The notes: generated by a model not told the origin, from the letters alone. Positions 48,406 through 59,110 are shown, numbered from the stretch's first letter. The stretch: DNA of 64,000 bases from Sporosarcina aquimarina (GCF_023715615.1 NZ_JAMBOM010000009.1:23830-87829); one strand, 5' to 3'. Translations and numbers: made by a program.

Positions 48406-48831
48406 ATGTCAATTGAAGTAGGCAGCAAGCTAGAGGGTAAAGTGACAGGGATTACAAATTTTGGGGCATTCGTTGAATTGCCGACCGGCGTAACAGGACT
48501 CGTCCACATCAGTGAAGTGGCAGACAACTACGTCAAAGATATTAATGACCATTTAAAAGTCGGCGACATGGTTGAAGTGAAAGTCATGAACGTCGGTTCT
48601 GATGGCAAGATTGGTTTGTCGATTCGGAAAGCAAAACCGGAATCGGAACAACGGCCGCAGCGCCCGCAGCGACCGTCACGCCCTCGTCAGGGTGGGGGAC
48701 GTCCTCCTGAGCGTCCAGAGAATTTCGAAACAAAAATGGCGAAATTCATGAAGGACAGTGAGGAACGTCTAACAACACTGAAGCGAGCAACTGAGTCAAA
48801 ACGCGGAGGACGCGGAGCACGCAGAGGCTAA
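48406..48831 (+). CDS. yabR: S1-domain RNA-binding protein YabR
   Basis: A 141-residue protein. The S1 domain is at ~1-75 (GSKLEGKVTGITNFGAFVEL, GLVHISEVADNYV, KVMNVGSDGKIGLSI). The rest is basic and proline/arginine-rich (QRPQRPQRPSRPRQGGGRPP, ending RGGRGARRG), probably disordered and RNA-binding. AAGGAGGAG precedes ATG. Confidence 0.94.
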   Translation: MSIEVGSKLEGKVTGITNFGAFVELPTGVTGLVHISEVADNYVKDINDHLKVGDMVEVKVMNVGSDGKIGLSIRKAKPESEQRPQRPQRPSRPRQGGGRPPERPENFETKMAKFMKDSEERLTTLKRATESKRGGRGARRG

Positions 48832-48899
48832 AAGTGCTTTAGAACGGTTGGAAACGACCCTTTTGAGCTGTTTCAATGCAGGAAAAAATGTCTTATAGA

Positions 48900-48942
48900 T
48901 AAAAGCTGAGGGCGCGCGTGGCGTGCACTCAGCTTTTTTTGT
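48900..48942 (+). terminator. Terminator after yabR
   Basis: AAAAGCTGAG and CTCAGCTTTT with a GC-rich loop, then T-run. Confidence 0.9.
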
Positions 48943-49084
48943 TGGCTAAAAAGAGAGGACTGCTGTAGTTTGTGGAGGATCCAGTTCTGGTAGGATTCGA
49001 TGGTTGGTGCAAAGGAGACTTCCTGAAAAACAAGCGAAGCGCTACCAATCATGTCCTAAATCGGTTGAATTGTGTCCCGTTTTC

Positions 49085-49318
49085 GAGAAATTCCATGTTG
49101 TGTCGGAGAAATTCATAGATGTGATTGAGAAACTTTCCTTTCTGATGAAGAAATTGTTCTAAGTGTCGGGCAATTCCTCACGATTGAACGAGAAAGTTAC
49201 CAGGTGCATGATGGAATTTTCTTTATGCATGGAAAGCAGAAGTTATGATCACAATGCGAGGGTTATGAGCGAAATTCAAAGTTTATGATCACATTCCAAG
49301 TTTTATAAGCAAACCCCC
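49085..49318. repeat. Degenerate tandem arrays with 21-bp then 20-bp period
   Basis: GAGAAA recurs at 49085, 49106, 49127 and 49190, with weaker matches at 49148 and 49169, giving a 21-base spacing. From 49224 a second motif takes over: TATGCAT (49224), TATGATCAC (49244), TATGAGC (49264), TATGATCAC (49284), TATAAGC (49304), spaced exactly 20. No gene is present between yabR and tRNA-Met; neither strand has a credible frame. Confidence 0.65.
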
Positions 49319-49340
49319 CATATCATGACCTACAAGCACA

Positions 49341-49374
49341 AAAAAGGACTTGTCTACTTAGACAAGTCCTTTTC
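49341..49374 (-). terminator. Terminator of tRNA-Met
   Basis: AAAAGGACTTGTCT and AGACAAGTCCTTTT form a perfect 14-bp stem, usable in both directions; it is 14 bases past the tRNA 3' end. Confidence 0.88.
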
Positions 49375-49387
49375 AAAACATTTTTTA

Positions 49388-49461
49388 TGGCGGCAGAGGG
49401 GATCGAACCCCCGACCTCACGGGTATGAACCGTACGCTCTAGCCAGCTGAGCTACGCCGCC
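49388..49461 (-). tRNA. tRNA-Met (anticodon CAU, elongator type)
   Basis: Reverse strand: acceptor GGCGGCG/TGCCGCC, D arm AGCTCAGCTGGC, anticodon arm GTACGGTTCATACCCGT with CAT, T arm GGTTCGATCC. CCA is not encoded. B. subtilis trnSL-Met1 at the same locus (between yabR and spoIIE) is nearly identical. It is on the reverse strand here and the adjacent tRNA-Glu of B. subtilis is absent. Confidence 0.96.
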
Positions 49462-49501
49462 GAATTAGGATGCGTCAACATGTTGTTCACGACCTTATTC
49501 A

Positions 49502-49530
49502 TCATACAGATTATTTATCAATTTGTCAAC
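49502..49530 (-). promoter_or_regulatory. Promoter of tRNA-Met
   Basis: Reverse strand: perfect TTGACA, a 17-base spacer, TATGAT, 40 bases before the tRNA 5' end. Confidence 0.9.
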
Positions 49531-49624
49531 GGTTTCTAAAAAACTTTGTGCGGCATAAAAAGTTGTCCTTAGTCATCGATGTCCACCTACTCATTTTTAC
49601 CCTATTGAAAACATCCCCGTAAAC

Positions 49625-49690
49625 CGTCGAAATGTTTTTAGGACCAGGTGTCAGAAACAGACAAATTATTAGACAACGGGCCTGTATACT
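49625..49690 (+). promoter_or_regulatory. spoIIE: Spo0A-type promoter region of spoIIE
   Basis: TATACT (49685-49690) is preceded at 21 bases by CAGACA (49658-49663), the over-long spacing known for Spo0A-activated sigma-A promoters. CGTCGAA (49625-49631) matches the 0A box TGTCGAA at six of seven positions, and TGTCAGAA (49650-49657) directly abuts the -35. Confidence 0.65.
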
Positions 49691-49718
49691 AACGGCAATA
49701 GGTCATAGGGGGAATGAG

Positions 49719-52142
49719 ATGATGAAGATGATCAGTAGTAATACAGAGAGATCACTGTGGCAACAGGCTCAAGGTGTAGTAGGGTCAATCTTACAACGAA
49801 AAGTACACTTGCTGACAACGTTTCTATTCACGATTGGATCGTTCTTTCTATCACAAGCCGTGTTGTTTGACGCGGCGGTACCATTTTTCTTACCTGTTTG
49901 GGCTCTAGCAACAATGCGATATCCTAAGTACATGTTGCCTGTTTTCATTGGAGGAATCAGTGGAAGTTTGTTCGTCGGTTTGGGACAATCCATTATTTTT
50001 ATTTTGCAATTGCTTTTATTTAACTTAGTCATTCGACATCCATTTACGCGAAAATCCATACCACTTACTGTCGCAGGAACCGTTATTTTCACACAAGTGT
50101 TTTGGCAACTGATTATGTATTCAGGACAACCACCGCTCACCGTACAGGTTGCGATAGGATTTGAAGCATTGCTTGCTTTACTTATGACCGTTTTTCTTTT
50201 CATCGCATTTCCTCAAGTGGATAAGTTACTGTATTCGCCATGGCGAGCAGAACAACTTGGGGCAGCGTGTATCGTAGCTGCAATGGCGACAACAGGCATG
50301 AACAATCTGATTATTGGGTATATCTCAGTTCCGGGGTTGCTACTGTATACAGCTATTTTGATTGCAGCTCTTGCTGGCGGCGTATTATTTTCAACGACAA
50401 TCGCCATGCTGATTGCTGCTATTACAGGGATGGCGGAACTTTCGTTCACCGGCATGATGACGGTTTACGGAATGACTGGATTCGCAGCTGGATCTATGAA
50501 GGGATTCGGAAAGCTAGGTGTTGCAACAGGAGGCATGTTTGCGTCTGTCTTTTTCCTATTATATGACTTGACGTTGCCTCTTGATGAAACACATTTTGCG
50601 ACAATAGGTGCCGCGACACTCCTATTTCTTCTTATTCCGTCGAAACGACTCGCTTCGGTCCGTGAAGTACTTGTTCCAGAGCAACAGGATTTGTCTGAAA
50701 AACGTCAGCAATGGCTGGCGCGAAGGTTGGATGAACAACTTACGGACTTCCAACAATTCGCCTCCTTTATGTCGACAATGGTAAATGATCAGTTCCCTGT
50801 TCAAGAATCGCGTCAACTGGAACAAGTACAAGAAACGCCGAGTGCGTGTCGATCTTGTTTCCGCTACTCTAAATGCTGGGCATCAGAGGATGACAGCATT
50901 CCAAATTTACTGTCCGAGTGGGAGTCGACGTACTCTGCTACAAAAAAAGCAGCACGTCATAGAGTTGAAGAGAAAATCAGATACAAGTGTGTGCGCCACA
51001 CTGGATTGCTCGAAGAACTGGAAGAGCGTGGTGCAGACCGGTTGCTAATGGGACAATTGCAACACGGAAGAAAAATGCTCGCCTTACAGTTGAGGGATAT
51101 GAGTACACATTTAGAAAATATGATGAATGAAATTAAAGAAGACGTGACGATTTATCGCCCATCTGAAGAAGAACTCGGAAAGAATTTACGGGCACAAGAT
51201 ATCGATTTCTTTCAAATTGACATTCTGTCTGAGGAAAAAGGAGCTATGCGCATTGTGTGTTCCATTCCAGAAAGACGATCCTCTTTTGAAACAGATACCA
51301 CCGTTGCAGAAAGGCTTATTCTACCGATTCTTGAAGAGATGTATCAGGAGCCATTCCAAGTGGAAAAGGCGCTTATGCGAGAGCAACCATTCGCCCATTT
51401 GCAGTTAACCTTTACATCAGCAGTTCGTTTTTCAATGCAGTATGGTGTCGTTGCAACTGCAGGAGGGGGTTCGTTTTACGCAGGAGATGCCTATGAGGTG
51501 TTCCCGATCCATGATGGGTTAACCGCAGTGTTGTTATCCGATGGAATGGGACAAGATATGAATGCTTACTATGAAAGTCAGAAAGTCATCCGATTGATGC
51601 GCGAATGCTTGGACCGTAAAATGGGACCTGAGACAGCGATGCATACCCTCCACTATATGATGGCGTTAAACGGTTTGGATGACATGTATGCGACGCTTGA
51701 CTTGGCGCTTGTCGATTTACAGGACGGGAGACTGTGGTCATGGAAAGCGGGCTCTATGAGTACTTACATCAAAAGGGGAGAAGAGTTCTTACGTGTAGAT
51801 AGTAAAGCAGTACCATTTGGTTTTCTACCATCATTCACAGTAGAAGCAAAGAACGAAGAGTTAAAGTCAGGAGATATTATTGTAATGATGACGGATGGAA
51901 TGTTTAATGGGGATGTTCTATTAGAACAGCAAGAGAAGACGTTATGTCAAACACTTTCGCTCCATGCAAATCTCGAGTGTGATGCGCTAGCGGATCGGAT
52001 TATGGGGGAAATGGAACGTAAATATAAAACGACAGCAGATGACCGTACCGTGTTAGTTATGAAAATTGATCATATTGTTCCAAGATGGTCGAGTGTAAAA
52101 GTGCGCACACCCTCACTATTTCGTCAAAAAGTGGTAGGATGA
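49719..52142 (+). CDS. spoIIE: Stage II sporulation protein E, PP2C phosphatase
   Basis: An 807-residue membrane phosphatase. About ten membrane segments fill residues ~30-310, a central FtsZ-interaction/regulatory region follows (~310-590), and the PP2C domain is C-terminal (TAGGGSFYAGDAYEVF, VLLSDGMGQDMNAYYES, LALVDLQDGRLWSWKAG, VMMTDGMFNGD with metal-binding Asp). It dephosphorylates SpoIIAA-P to release sigma-F and helps place the polar septum. ATG 49719 follows ATAGGGGG; an ATG follows immediately at 49722. Confidence 0.97.
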   Translation: MMKMISSNTERSLWQQAQGVVGSILQRKVHLLTTFLFTIGSFFLSQAVLFDAAVPFFLPVWALATMRYPKYMLPVFIGGISGSLFVGLGQSIIFILQLLLFNLVIRHPFTRKSIPLTVAGTVIFTQVFWQLIMYSGQPPLTVQVAIGFEALLALLMTVFLFIAFPQVDKLLYSPWRAEQLGAACIVAAMATTGMNNLIIGYISVPGLLLYTAILIAALAGGVLFSTTIAMLIAAITGMAELSFTGMMTVYGMTGFAAGSMKGFGKLGVATGGMFASVFFLLYDLTLPLDETHFATIGAATLLFLLIPSKRLASVREVLVPEQQDLSEKRQQWLARRLDEQLTDFQQFASFMSTMVNDQFPVQESRQLEQVQETPSACRSCFRYSKCWASEDDSIPNLLSEWESTYSATKKAARHRVEEKIRYKCVRHTGLLEELEERGADRLLMGQLQHGRKMLALQLRDMSTHLENMMNEIKEDVTIYRPSEEELGKNLRAQDIDFFQIDILSEEKGAMRIVCSIPERRSSFETDTTVAERLILPILEEMYQEPFQVEKALMREQPFAHLQLTFTSAVRFSMQYGVVATAGGGSFYAGDAYEVFPIHDGLTAVLLSDGMGQDMNAYYESQKVIRLMRECLDRKMGPETAMHTLHYMMALNGLDDMYATLDLALVDLQDGRLWSWKAGSMSTYIKRGEEFLRVDSKAVPFGFLPSFTVEAKNEELKSGDIIVMMTDGMFNGDVLLEQQEKTLCQTLSLHANLECDALADRIMGEMERKYKTTADDRTVLVMKIDHIVPRWSSVKVRTPSLFRQKVVG

Positions 52143-52169
52143 ATAAAGAAAATGGCGGAGGTGGTTAAG

Positions 52170-53585
52170 ATGAAGCATCATCTATACAAAAAGGTTCTGG
52201 CCTTCATCCGCCAGGAACGTTTGTTGAATAAAGGTGACCGAGTGCTAATTGCGTGCTCTGGAGGAGTCGACTCGGTTGCCCTGTTACATTTTTTAAGCGT
52301 GCAACGAGAGAGACTGGAAATCGAAGTAGGAGCCATCCACGTCGATCACTGTCTTAGAGGAGAGGAATCTGCTCTTGATGGTGAAGTTGTTCGGAAACTC
52401 TGTGATAGTCTTCGAGTACCGTTTTATGGAACTACCTTACCGGTACCGGATTTACTGAAAGCGCGAGGGGGAAACGTTCAAGAAGTTTGCCGCACTGGAC
52501 GCTACGCGTTATTTGAAGAAACGATGCAAAATGAAGAATTTACTGTTCTTGCTGTTGCTCATCACGCAGAAGACCAACTAGAAACGATTTTAATGCAACT
52601 TGCTAAAGGAAATAGACCACAAGGAATGCCCATTTCCCGTTCTTTTGGTGAGGGAATACTCATCCGACCATTTTTATCGCTTATGAAAACAGCCTTGTAT
52701 GAGTATGCTGAATTACACAAGCTACCGTTTCGAGAAGATCCAAGCAATCAAAAAGATGAGTATACACGAAATCGATATCGTCATCACATCGTCCCTGTAT
52801 TGTTAGCTGAAAATCCTATGACTGCGGAGAATTCTGTACGCATGGCGGCAGCACTTCAAGAAGATGATGAGTTTCTGGAAGGTCTGGCAAAAGAACATCT
52901 GGAAGGCCTTTTAACCTTTACGGATAAAGGGGTACCAGTTATCCATTCAGCTGCATTCCGTACCATGCACCCTGCTTTACAAAAGAGGGCAGTTCCTCTA
53001 CTATTAAAGTATCTTTACAATGGGGAAACTATACCTGCAATCTACAATGTCGACTTGGTGAATCAGCTCATTAATCAGTTGTCTGCTGACACGGGGAGTG
53101 CGTCAATTAGCCTTCCGGAAAAGTGGTCGCTACAAAGAGAATATGGAGTTTCAACGTTTGTTTGTGAGGAAGAAGAACCGATGAACCAAATCGTCCCATT
53201 TCCGCCAAACGAATGGGTTCAATGGGGACATATGAGATTACGTTGGTGCAAGTCCTCGGATGTTGAACCAGCCACGCTAGAAGGTGTGTCCGACTGGCGT
53301 TATTTCCAATCGGAAAAAGGGGCATTACCTTCTGGAATTCGATCTAGACGATCTGGAGACCGGATCCAATTACATGGAATGGAGCATCCTAAACGGTTGA
53401 ATCGTCTGCTGATTGATGAGAAAGTAAAACAATCGGTACGAGATAGACTACCTGTCGTCGTATCTGAGCAGGGGGACATCTGTGCAATTCCAGGCGTGCG
53501 GTACAGCGAATCATTTACTAAACAAACGTCTGCTGATCAGGCGTACATACTGATGATGGTTTGGCAGCAAAACAGCAACTGCTGA
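52170..53585 (+). CDS. tilS: tRNA(Ile)-lysidine synthetase
   Basis: A 471-residue N-type ATP pyrophosphatase. P-loop [15 protein letters not shown] (~28-42), [32 protein letters not shown] (~130-149) and R-N-x-hydrophobic-RH-type [13 protein letters not shown] are present; the C-terminal domain has [14 protein letters not shown]. It makes lysidine at C34 of tRNA-Ile(CAU). ATG 52170 has GGAGGT 7 bases upstream. spoIIE-tilS-hpt-ftsH order is as in B. subtilis. Confidence 0.96.
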   Translation: MKHHLYKKVLAFIRQERLLNKGDRVLIACSGGVDSVALLHFLSVQRERLEIEVGAIHVDHCLRGEESALDGEVVRKLCDSLRVPFYGTTLPVPDLLKARGGNVQEVCRTGRYALFEETMQNEEFTVLAVAHHAEDQLETILMQLAKGNRPQGMPISRSFGEGILIRPFLSLMKTALYEYAELHKLPFREDPSNQKDEYTRNRYRHHIVPVLLAENPMTAENSVRMAAALQEDDEFLEGLAKEHLEGLLTFTDKGVPVIHSAAFRTMHPALQKRAVPLLLKYLYNGETIPAIYNVDLVNQLINQLSADTGSASISLPEKWSLQREYGVSTFVCEEEEPMNQIVPFPPNEWVQWGHMRLRWCKSSDVEPATLEGVSDWRYFQSEKGALPSGIRSRRSGDRIQLHGMEHPKRLNRLLIDEKVKQSVRDRLPVVVSEQGDICAIPGVRYSESFTKQTSADQAYILMMVWQQNSNC

Positions 53586-53625
53586 TAGTTGTACAGACCT
53601 ACACACTTTTAGGAGGAATTTTTTC

Positions 53626-54168
53626 ATGTTGGAAAAAGATATTCAAGAAGTTCTGATTTCTGAGGAACAATTACAAGAAAAGGTTGCAGAACTTGGAAAG
53701 CAGTTAACTGAGGAGTACCAAGACAAGTTTCCGCTTGCAATTGGTGTGCTAAAAGGCGCTTTGCCGTTCATGAGCGATCTTATTAAACGGTTCGATGCAT
53801 ACATAGAACTCGATTTCATGGATGTTTCTAGCTACGGAAATGCAACAGTCTCTTCGGGTGAAGTTAAAATTATTAAAGACTTAAATGCAAGTGTAGAAGG
53901 TCGTGACATTCTAATTGTCGAAGATATTATCGACAGTGGAAAGACGCTTAAGTATCTAGTAGAACTGTTTAAGTATCGTAAAGCAAAATCCATAAAGATT
54001 GTAACCCTTCTAGACAAGCCAACGGGTCGAAAAGTTGACTTGAAAGCAGATATGGTTGGTTTTGAAGTGCCAGATGCTTTTGTTGTCGGTTACGGACTGG
54101 ACTATGCAGAAAAATATCGTAACCTTCCGTATATCGGCGTCTTGAAGAAGGAAATTTACACAACGTAA
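53626..54168 (+). CDS. hpt: Hypoxanthine-guanine phosphoribosyltransferase
   Basis: A 180-residue purine salvage enzyme. [15 protein letters not shown], the PRPP loop [17 protein letters not shown] (~98-114), and [20 protein letters not shown] (~150-169) are the HPRT motifs. TAGGAGGA precedes ATG. In Bacillus the protein with TilS also activates ftsH. Confidence 0.97.
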   Translation: MLEKDIQEVLISEEQLQEKVAELGKQLTEEYQDKFPLAIGVLKGALPFMSDLIKRFDAYIELDFMDVSSYGNATVSSGEVKIIKDLNASVEGRDILIVEDIIDSGKTLKYLVELFKYRKAKSIKIVTLLDKPTGRKVDLKADMVGFEVPDAFVVGYGLDYAEKYRNLPYIGVLKKEIYTT

Positions 54169-54296
54169 GTGCTTTTAGGCCGCTTTTTGATAGAGTGATA
54201 TAAGGCTTTTTTCTTAAGTCATTTTCTTTGTGATTCAAATTGCATATGTGATAAGATTGTCAATAGTTTTCTGTTGAAGAAATGAGGAGGCTTGGG

Positions 54297-56294
54297 ATGA
54301 ATCGAATATTTCGATACTTTCTATTATATGGGCTGATTTTTCTAGCGATCATGGGAATCTTCAGTTCGCTGAACAATCCAAACCCAAAGATGGAAAAGAT
54401 CCGTTATGACGAATTTCTCACAGCATTAGAACAAGGGAAAGTGGAATCTGTCGAAATTCAACCTGTCCAACTAATATTAGAAGTAAAAGGACAGATGAAA
54501 AACGCGAAAAAAGATGAAACCTTCACAACAAATGTTCCGATGAATGATGAGATGACAATGAACGATATTCGTGATCTTGCAAAGGCAAAGAACGCGAAAG
54601 TAGAAATCTTACCAGCGCCAGAAACCAGCGCATGGGTTTCATTCTTTACCGGCTTAGTGCCGTTTATCATTATCATCATCTTGTTCTTCTTCTTGTTGAA
54701 CCAAGCTCAAGGTGGCGGTGGTGGCGGTAAGGTTATGAATTTCGGGAAAAGCAAAGCGAAATTACATACCGATGACCGCAAGAAAGTTCGCTTTACAGAT
54801 GTAGCAGGTGCGGATGAAGAGAAACAGGAACTGGTCGAGGTCGTTGACTTCCTGAAGGATCCTCGTAAATTCGCTGCCGTTGGTGCGCGTATACCTAAAG
54901 GTATCCTCTTGGTAGGACCTCCAGGTACAGGTAAAACTTTGCTGGCTCGCGCAGTAGCTGGTGAAGCAGGCGTCCCGTTCTTCTCGATTTCAGGTTCTGA
55001 TTTCGTTGAAATGTTTGTCGGTGTCGGTGCTTCCCGTGTTCGTGACTTGTTCGAGAATGCGAAGAAAAATGCTCCATGTATCATCTTCATCGATGAGATT
55101 GATGCTGTTGGACGTCAACGTGGCGCAGGTCTTGGTGGCGGACACGATGAGCGTGAACAGACATTGAACCAGTTGCTTGTTGAGATGGATGGTTTTGGTG
55201 AAAATGAAGGAATCATCATCGTAGCAGCAACAAACCGTCCGGACATTCTAGATCCGGCGCTACTACGTCCAGGTCGTTTTGACCGTCAAATCACTGTAGG
55301 CCGTCCGGATGTTAAGGGGCGTGAAGCAGTTCTTAAAGTGCATGCTCGCAATAAGCCACTTGACGAAACGGTCAACTTGAAAGCACTAGCTCAACGAACA
55401 CCAGGTTTCTCAGGTGCAGATCTAGAGAACTTGCTGAACGAAGCAGCGCTCGTTGCAGCTAGACGCAACAAAACAACGATTGATATGGCGGACATCGACG
55501 AAGCGACAGACCGCGTTATTGCAGGTACTGCTAAAACGAGTCGGGTCATTTCTGAAAAAGAACGTAATATCGTTGCGAACCACGAGGCAGGTCACGTTGT
55601 CGTCGGTTTAATGCTTGACGATGCAGACATTGTGCACAAAGTTACAATCGTACCTCGCGGGCAAGCAGGCGGTTATGCCGTGATGCTCCCGAAAGAAGAT
55701 CGTTACTTCATGACGAAACCGGAACTTCTAGATAAGATTGCAGGACTTCTAGGTGGGCGTGTTTCTGAAGAGATCGTCCTTGGTGAAGTATCTACAGGTG
55801 CCCACAATGACTTCCAACGGGCAACTGGCATAGCTCGCTCCATGGTGACGGAATATGGAATGAGCGATAAGCTTGGACCAATGCAGTTTGGCCAAGCGCA
55901 AGGTGGAAATGTCTTCTTGGGTCGTGACTTCAATTCCGAACAGAACTATTCGGACTCAATCGCTTATGAAATTGACCAGGAAATGCAGTCAATTATCAAA
56001 AGTGAGTATGAGCGTGCAAAACGAATTCTAACTGAAAATCGTAGTTTGCTCGATTTGATTGCGAAGACACTTTTGGAAGTTGAAACGCTCGACGCAGAAC
56101 AAATCAATCACTTAAAAGACCACGGTACACTTCCGGATCGCCCTTATGAGCGTAAAGAAGTTGGCGAAGGCGCTGAAAGTGAAGCGAATCCTGATGTTAC
56201 GGGAGCTCCGGCAGATCCTTCTGTAGCTGATTTACCGAGTAACGAAGGAACAAACGAGCCACTCGATTCGATTGACGAAAAACGAAGAGATTAA
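54297..56294 (+). CDS. ftsH: ATP-dependent zinc metalloprotease FtsH
   Basis: A 665-residue membrane AAA+ protease. Two membrane helices (~4-24 and ~115-135) flank the extracytoplasmic loop. Walker A GPPGTGKT (~206), Walker [33 protein letters not shown], and zinc site HEAGH (~429-433) are visible. The C-terminal tail (~615-665) is acidic, Pro/Asn/Ser-rich and longer than needed for the protease. GAGGAGG precedes ATG 54297. It degrades membrane and regulatory proteins and is needed for sporulation in B. subtilis. Confidence 0.97.
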   Translation: MNRIFRYFLLYGLIFLAIMGIFSSLNNPNPKMEKIRYDEFLTALEQGKVESVEIQPVQLILEVKGQMKNAKKDETFTTNVPMNDEMTMNDIRDLAKAKNAKVEILPAPETSAWVSFFTGLVPFIIIIILFFFLLNQAQGGGGGGKVMNFGKSKAKLHTDDRKKVRFTDVAGADEEKQELVEVVDFLKDPRKFAAVGARIPKGILLVGPPGTGKTLLARAVAGEAGVPFFSISGSDFVEMFVGVGASRVRDLFENAKKNAPCIIFIDEIDAVGRQRGAGLGGGHDEREQTLNQLLVEMDGFGENEGIIIVAATNRPDILDPALLRPGRFDRQITVGRPDVKGREAVLKVHARNKPLDETVNLKALAQRTPGFSGADLENLLNEAALVAARRNKTTIDMADIDEATDRVIAGTAKTSRVISEKERNIVANHEAGHVVVGLMLDDADIVHKVTIVPRGQAGGYAVMLPKEDRYFMTKPELLDKIAGLLGGRVSEEIVLGEVSTGAHNDFQRATGIARSMVTEYGMSDKLGPMQFGQAQGGNVFLGRDFNSEQNYSDSIAYEIDQEMQSIIKSEYERAKRILTENRSLLDLIAKTLLEVETLDAEQINHLKDHGTLPDRPYERKEVGEGAESEANPDVTGAPADPSVADLPSNEGTNEPLDSIDEKRRD

Positions 56295-56301
56295 TAATAA
56301 T

Positions 56302-56341
56302 CAGCTGACTGTCCGTTAAAAGACAGTCAGCTGTTTTTTTT
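56302..56341 (+). terminator. Terminator after ftsH
   Basis: CAGCTGACTGTC and GACAGTCAGCTG form a perfect 12-bp stem, then eight or more T. Confidence 0.95.
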
Positions 56342-56352
56342 GAAATGATATG

Positions 56353-56361
56353 TGGTATGAT
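56353..56361 (+). promoter_or_regulatory. coaX: Extended -10 promoter of coaX
   Basis: TGGTATGAT, 41 bases upstream of the ATG; -35 position is only the T-run of the terminator. Confidence 0.55.
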
Positions 56362-56402
56362 GTGAGGGAAAAAAGACTATTGAGGTTAGTGAGGAATCAG
56401 TC

Positions 56403-57185
56403 ATGCTCTTAGTTTTAGATACAGGTAATACGAATATTGTGCTCGGTGTCTATGAAGGTACTGAATTAAAGCATCATTGGCGGATGGAGACATACCGTCA
56501 AAAAACAGAAGATGAATATGCAATGCAAGTGAAAGCCTTATTTACACACGTAGGACTCGAGTTTGCGGATATAACAGGCATTATTATTTCTTCAGTCGTA
56601 CCTCCTGTAATGTTCCCTCTTGAACAGATGTGTAAAAAGTATTTTAATCAGGAGCCAGTCATTGTGGGTCCTGGTGTAAAAACAGGACTTAACATTAAAT
56701 ATGAAAACCCACGAGAAGTGGGGGCTGACCGGATTGTCAATGCAGTAGCCGCGATACATGAGTATGGCAGTCCGCTCATAATTGTCGATTTCGGTACAGC
56801 GACTACGTATTGCTACGTGAACGAACATGCAGAATACATGGGAGGTGCAATCGCTCCAGGCATTAACATCTCCATGGAAGCGCTATTTGACCGTGCTTCT
56901 AAATTGCCACGGGTGGAATTGACGCGTCCAGAACACGTTGTTGGGAAAAATACAGTCTCTGCGATGCAGGCGGGTATCTTATACGGGTATGTTGGACAAG
57001 TCGAGGGACTTGTGGGGCGGATGAAGGCCGAAAGCAAAAAAGTACCTACTGTTATCGCAACAGGAGGACTTGCTCCTCTCATTGGTAAAGAGACGGATGT
57101 TATCGATGTTGTGGATGACTATCTCACGTTAAAAGGGTTAAAACTGATCTATGAACGTAATCAGCAAGGAGAGAATGGTAAATGA
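56403..57185 (+). CDS. coaX: Type III pantothenate kinase
   Basis: A 260-residue ASKHA-fold kinase, first step of CoA synthesis. [15 protein letters not shown] (~3-17), [25 protein letters not shown] (~99-114), [13 protein letters not shown] and [15 protein letters not shown] are CoaX motifs. The stop overlaps hslO ATG by 4 bases. Confidence 0.97.
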   Translation: MLLVLDTGNTNIVLGVYEGTELKHHWRMETYRQKTEDEYAMQVKALFTHVGLEFADITGIIISSVVPPVMFPLEQMCKKYFNQEPVIVGPGVKTGLNIKYENPREVGADRIVNAVAAIHEYGSPLIIVDFGTATTYCYVNEHAEYMGGAIAPGINISMEALFDRASKLPRVELTRPEHVVGKNTVSAMQAGILYGYVGQVEGLVGRMKAESKKVPTVIATGGLAPLIGKETDVIDVVDDYLTLKGLKLIYERNQQGENGK

Positions 57186-58069
57186 ATGATTATCTTATAA
57201 AAGCACTAGCGTTTGATGGCACAATTCGTGCATACGCTGTTAGAACTACAGAATCAGTAGGTGAAATGCAACGTCGCCACTATTCATGGCCGACTGCAAC
57301 TGCTGCGATTGGTCGTACGATGTCAGCGACAGTCATGATGGGCGCTATGATGAAAGGTGAAGACAAGCTGACGGTTAAGTTGGACGGTGGCGGACCTCTT
57401 GGGGCGATTGTGACGGATGCAGATGCTCAGGGCCATATCCGCGGATACGCGCATAATCCGCAAACGCATTTCGACTTGAATGCTCAAGGAAAGTTGGATG
57501 TGCGTCGTGCGGTCGGAACAGAAGGAATGCTCACGGTTGTGAAGGATCTTGGTTTGCGGGATATGTTTACCGGTCAAACTCCTATTATATCTGGAGAAGT
57601 TGCAGAGGATTTCACGCAGTACTTTGTTGTTTCAGAACAAGTGCCTTCCGCTGTTGCGCTGGGCGTCCTAGTTAATCCGGATAATACAGTAAAAGCTTCA
57701 GGTGGATTCATCCTCCAAGTGATGCCAGGTGCTACAGACGATACCATTACAGAATTGGAGCAACGCATCAGTCAGATGGAACCGATTTCTAAAATGATTG
57801 ACCGTGGATTGACGCCTGAACAAGTTTTAGAAGAGGTTCTTGGGAAAGAAAACGTCCGAATCGTCGACCAGATGGAGGTCAGCTTTGATTGTAATTGCTC
57901 AAAAGAACGTTTTGGGACTGCCATTAAGAGTTTAGGTGTAGAGGAAATTCTTACAATGATAAACGAGGATGGCCAGGCTGAGGCGGAATGTCATTTCTGT
58001 CTGGAAAAGTACGTCTATTCTAAAGATGAGTTAAAGGGCTTTATTGATGAAATCCAGTCTGGATCGTAA
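57182..58069 (+). CDS. hslO: Redox-regulated chaperone Hsp33
   Basis: A 295-residue holdase. The N-terminal domain has [30 protein letters not shown], and GGGPLGAIV; the C-terminal zinc switch has CNCSKERF (~237-244) and [10 protein letters not shown] (~269-278), four Cys in CXC...CXXC order. Oxidation of these activates the chaperone. Coupled to coaX by overlap; the next gene starts inside its 3' end. Confidence 0.97.
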   Translation: MNDYLIKALAFDGTIRAYAVRTTESVGEMQRRHYSWPTATAAIGRTMSATVMMGAMMKGEDKLTVKLDGGGPLGAIVTDADAQGHIRGYAHNPQTHFDLNAQGKLDVRRAVGTEGMLTVVKDLGLRDMFTGQTPIISGEVAEDFTQYFVVSEQVPSAVALGVLVNPDNTVKASGGFILQVMPGATDDTITELEQRISQMEPISKMIDRGLTPEQVLEEVLGKENVRIVDQMEVSFDCNCSKERFGTAIKSLGVEEILTMINEDGQAEAECHFCLEKYVYSKDELKGFIDEIQSGS

Positions 58070-58979
58070 TCGGGGAACTAACGAACCACCGAAGCGTCGG
58101 TTAAAAGCCAAACCACTCGTTATGCTAATTGCAATTCTGGCGCTAGGGAACCTCTTATGGTTCATCGGCTGGCTCATTCCGGACAAAGCTGAGAGTCCGT
58201 TTCAAGCGGGAGAAGAAGTGGCGTCAGTTGATGGAAAGCCAATTACGCGAGAAGAATGGATGACCTCGATGGAGCAGGAGGTCGGTCGTGAAGTGCTACT
58301 TGACCTAGTAAATGACAGGGTCATGGAAACCGCTGCGAAAGAGTACAAAATCGATGTTTCTGATAAGGACATTGACCGTGAGTTGGCTCTGCTCTCATCC
58401 CTCGATGGTAAAGCCTATTCAGGGATGGATGCCGATCAAATGCGTAGAAAAGTTCGTTCTGAACTCATTCTGAACCGTGTGTTAACGAAGGATATTGTCA
58501 TTGAGGATAAAGCGGTGAAAGCGTATTATGAAAAGAATGAAGAACAGTTTGATATTCCAACCGCTTACCGGACTTCTTTACTTGTCGCGTCCACGAAATC
58601 AGATGCGAATCGGGCGCTCGAGGAACTGAAAGACGGGTCTAATTTTGATGTTCTCGCCAAAGAACGTTCTGTCGATTCATCCTCTGCTTCTATAGGAGGG
58701 GATCTGGGGTATATTAGCAGTCGTACGGAAGAAGTTGACCCGCAGATTTTACAAACAGCGAAGAAGTTAAAAGAAGACGGTGTGAGTGATGTATTTAAAC
58801 TTGAAGATGGCACATATGCAATTATTCAAATGCGTGACATTCTAAAAGGTCGTTCGTTTAAGTTCAAAGAAGTCAAAGAACATATACGCAGTGAACTGGC
58901 TCTGCAACAACTTTCCCAATCGGTGACACCGGAAACGTTTTGGAAAGAATTCGATGCGCATTGGTTTTATGGAAAGTAA
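58047..58979 (+). CDS. yacD: Membrane-anchored PrsA-like peptidyl-prolyl isomerase (YacD family)
   Basis: A 310-residue protein. Basic N-terminus, one membrane helix (~26-47, [21 protein letters not shown]), a SurA-like N domain ([20 protein letters not shown]) and a rotamase/parvulin segment (~172-262, [29 protein letters not shown]-like [22 protein letters not shown]). It probably assists folding of exported proteins. The start overlaps hslO by 23 bases; AAAGGGC is upstream. Position between hslO and cysK matches B. subtilis yacD. Confidence 0.9.
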   Translation: MKSSLDRNRGTNEPPKRRLKAKPLVMLIAILALGNLLWFIGWLIPDKAESPFQAGEEVASVDGKPITREEWMTSMEQEVGREVLLDLVNDRVMETAAKEYKIDVSDKDIDRELALLSSLDGKAYSGMDADQMRRKVRSELILNRVLTKDIVIEDKAVKAYYEKNEEQFDIPTAYRTSLLVASTKSDANRALEELKDGSNFDVLAKERSVDSSSASIGGDLGYISSRTEEVDPQILQTAKKLKEDGVSDVFKLEDGTYAIIQMRDILKGRSFKFKEVKEHIRSELALQQLSQSVTPETFWKEFDAHWFYGK

Positions 58980-59007
58980 AAGCTTCGCTCTTGTAGCGGA
59001 GCTTTTT
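58977..59007 (+). terminator. Terminator after the PrsA-like gene
   Basis: AAAAGCTTCGCT and AGCGGAGCTTTT pair with one mismatch, then T. Confidence 0.82.
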
Positions 59008-59032
59008 GATGTTTTGAATAGATTGGTTTTGT

Positions 59033-59062
59033 TTGACAAATGGCACATTTCTTCTGTAAACT
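59033..59062 (+). promoter_or_regulatory. cysK: Promoter of cysK
   Basis: Perfect TTGACA, an 18-base spacer, TAAACT. Confidence 0.7.
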
Positions 59063-59110
59063 GAATACATTATAAAACCTACCTATTAACTAAGGATTGG
59101 AGTGTTGGAA

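Noticed and set aside
49085..49318. Repeat arrays as a CRISPR
   Set aside because: Units are only 20-21 bases, degenerate, with no separate conserved repeat and unique spacer, and no cas genes nearby.
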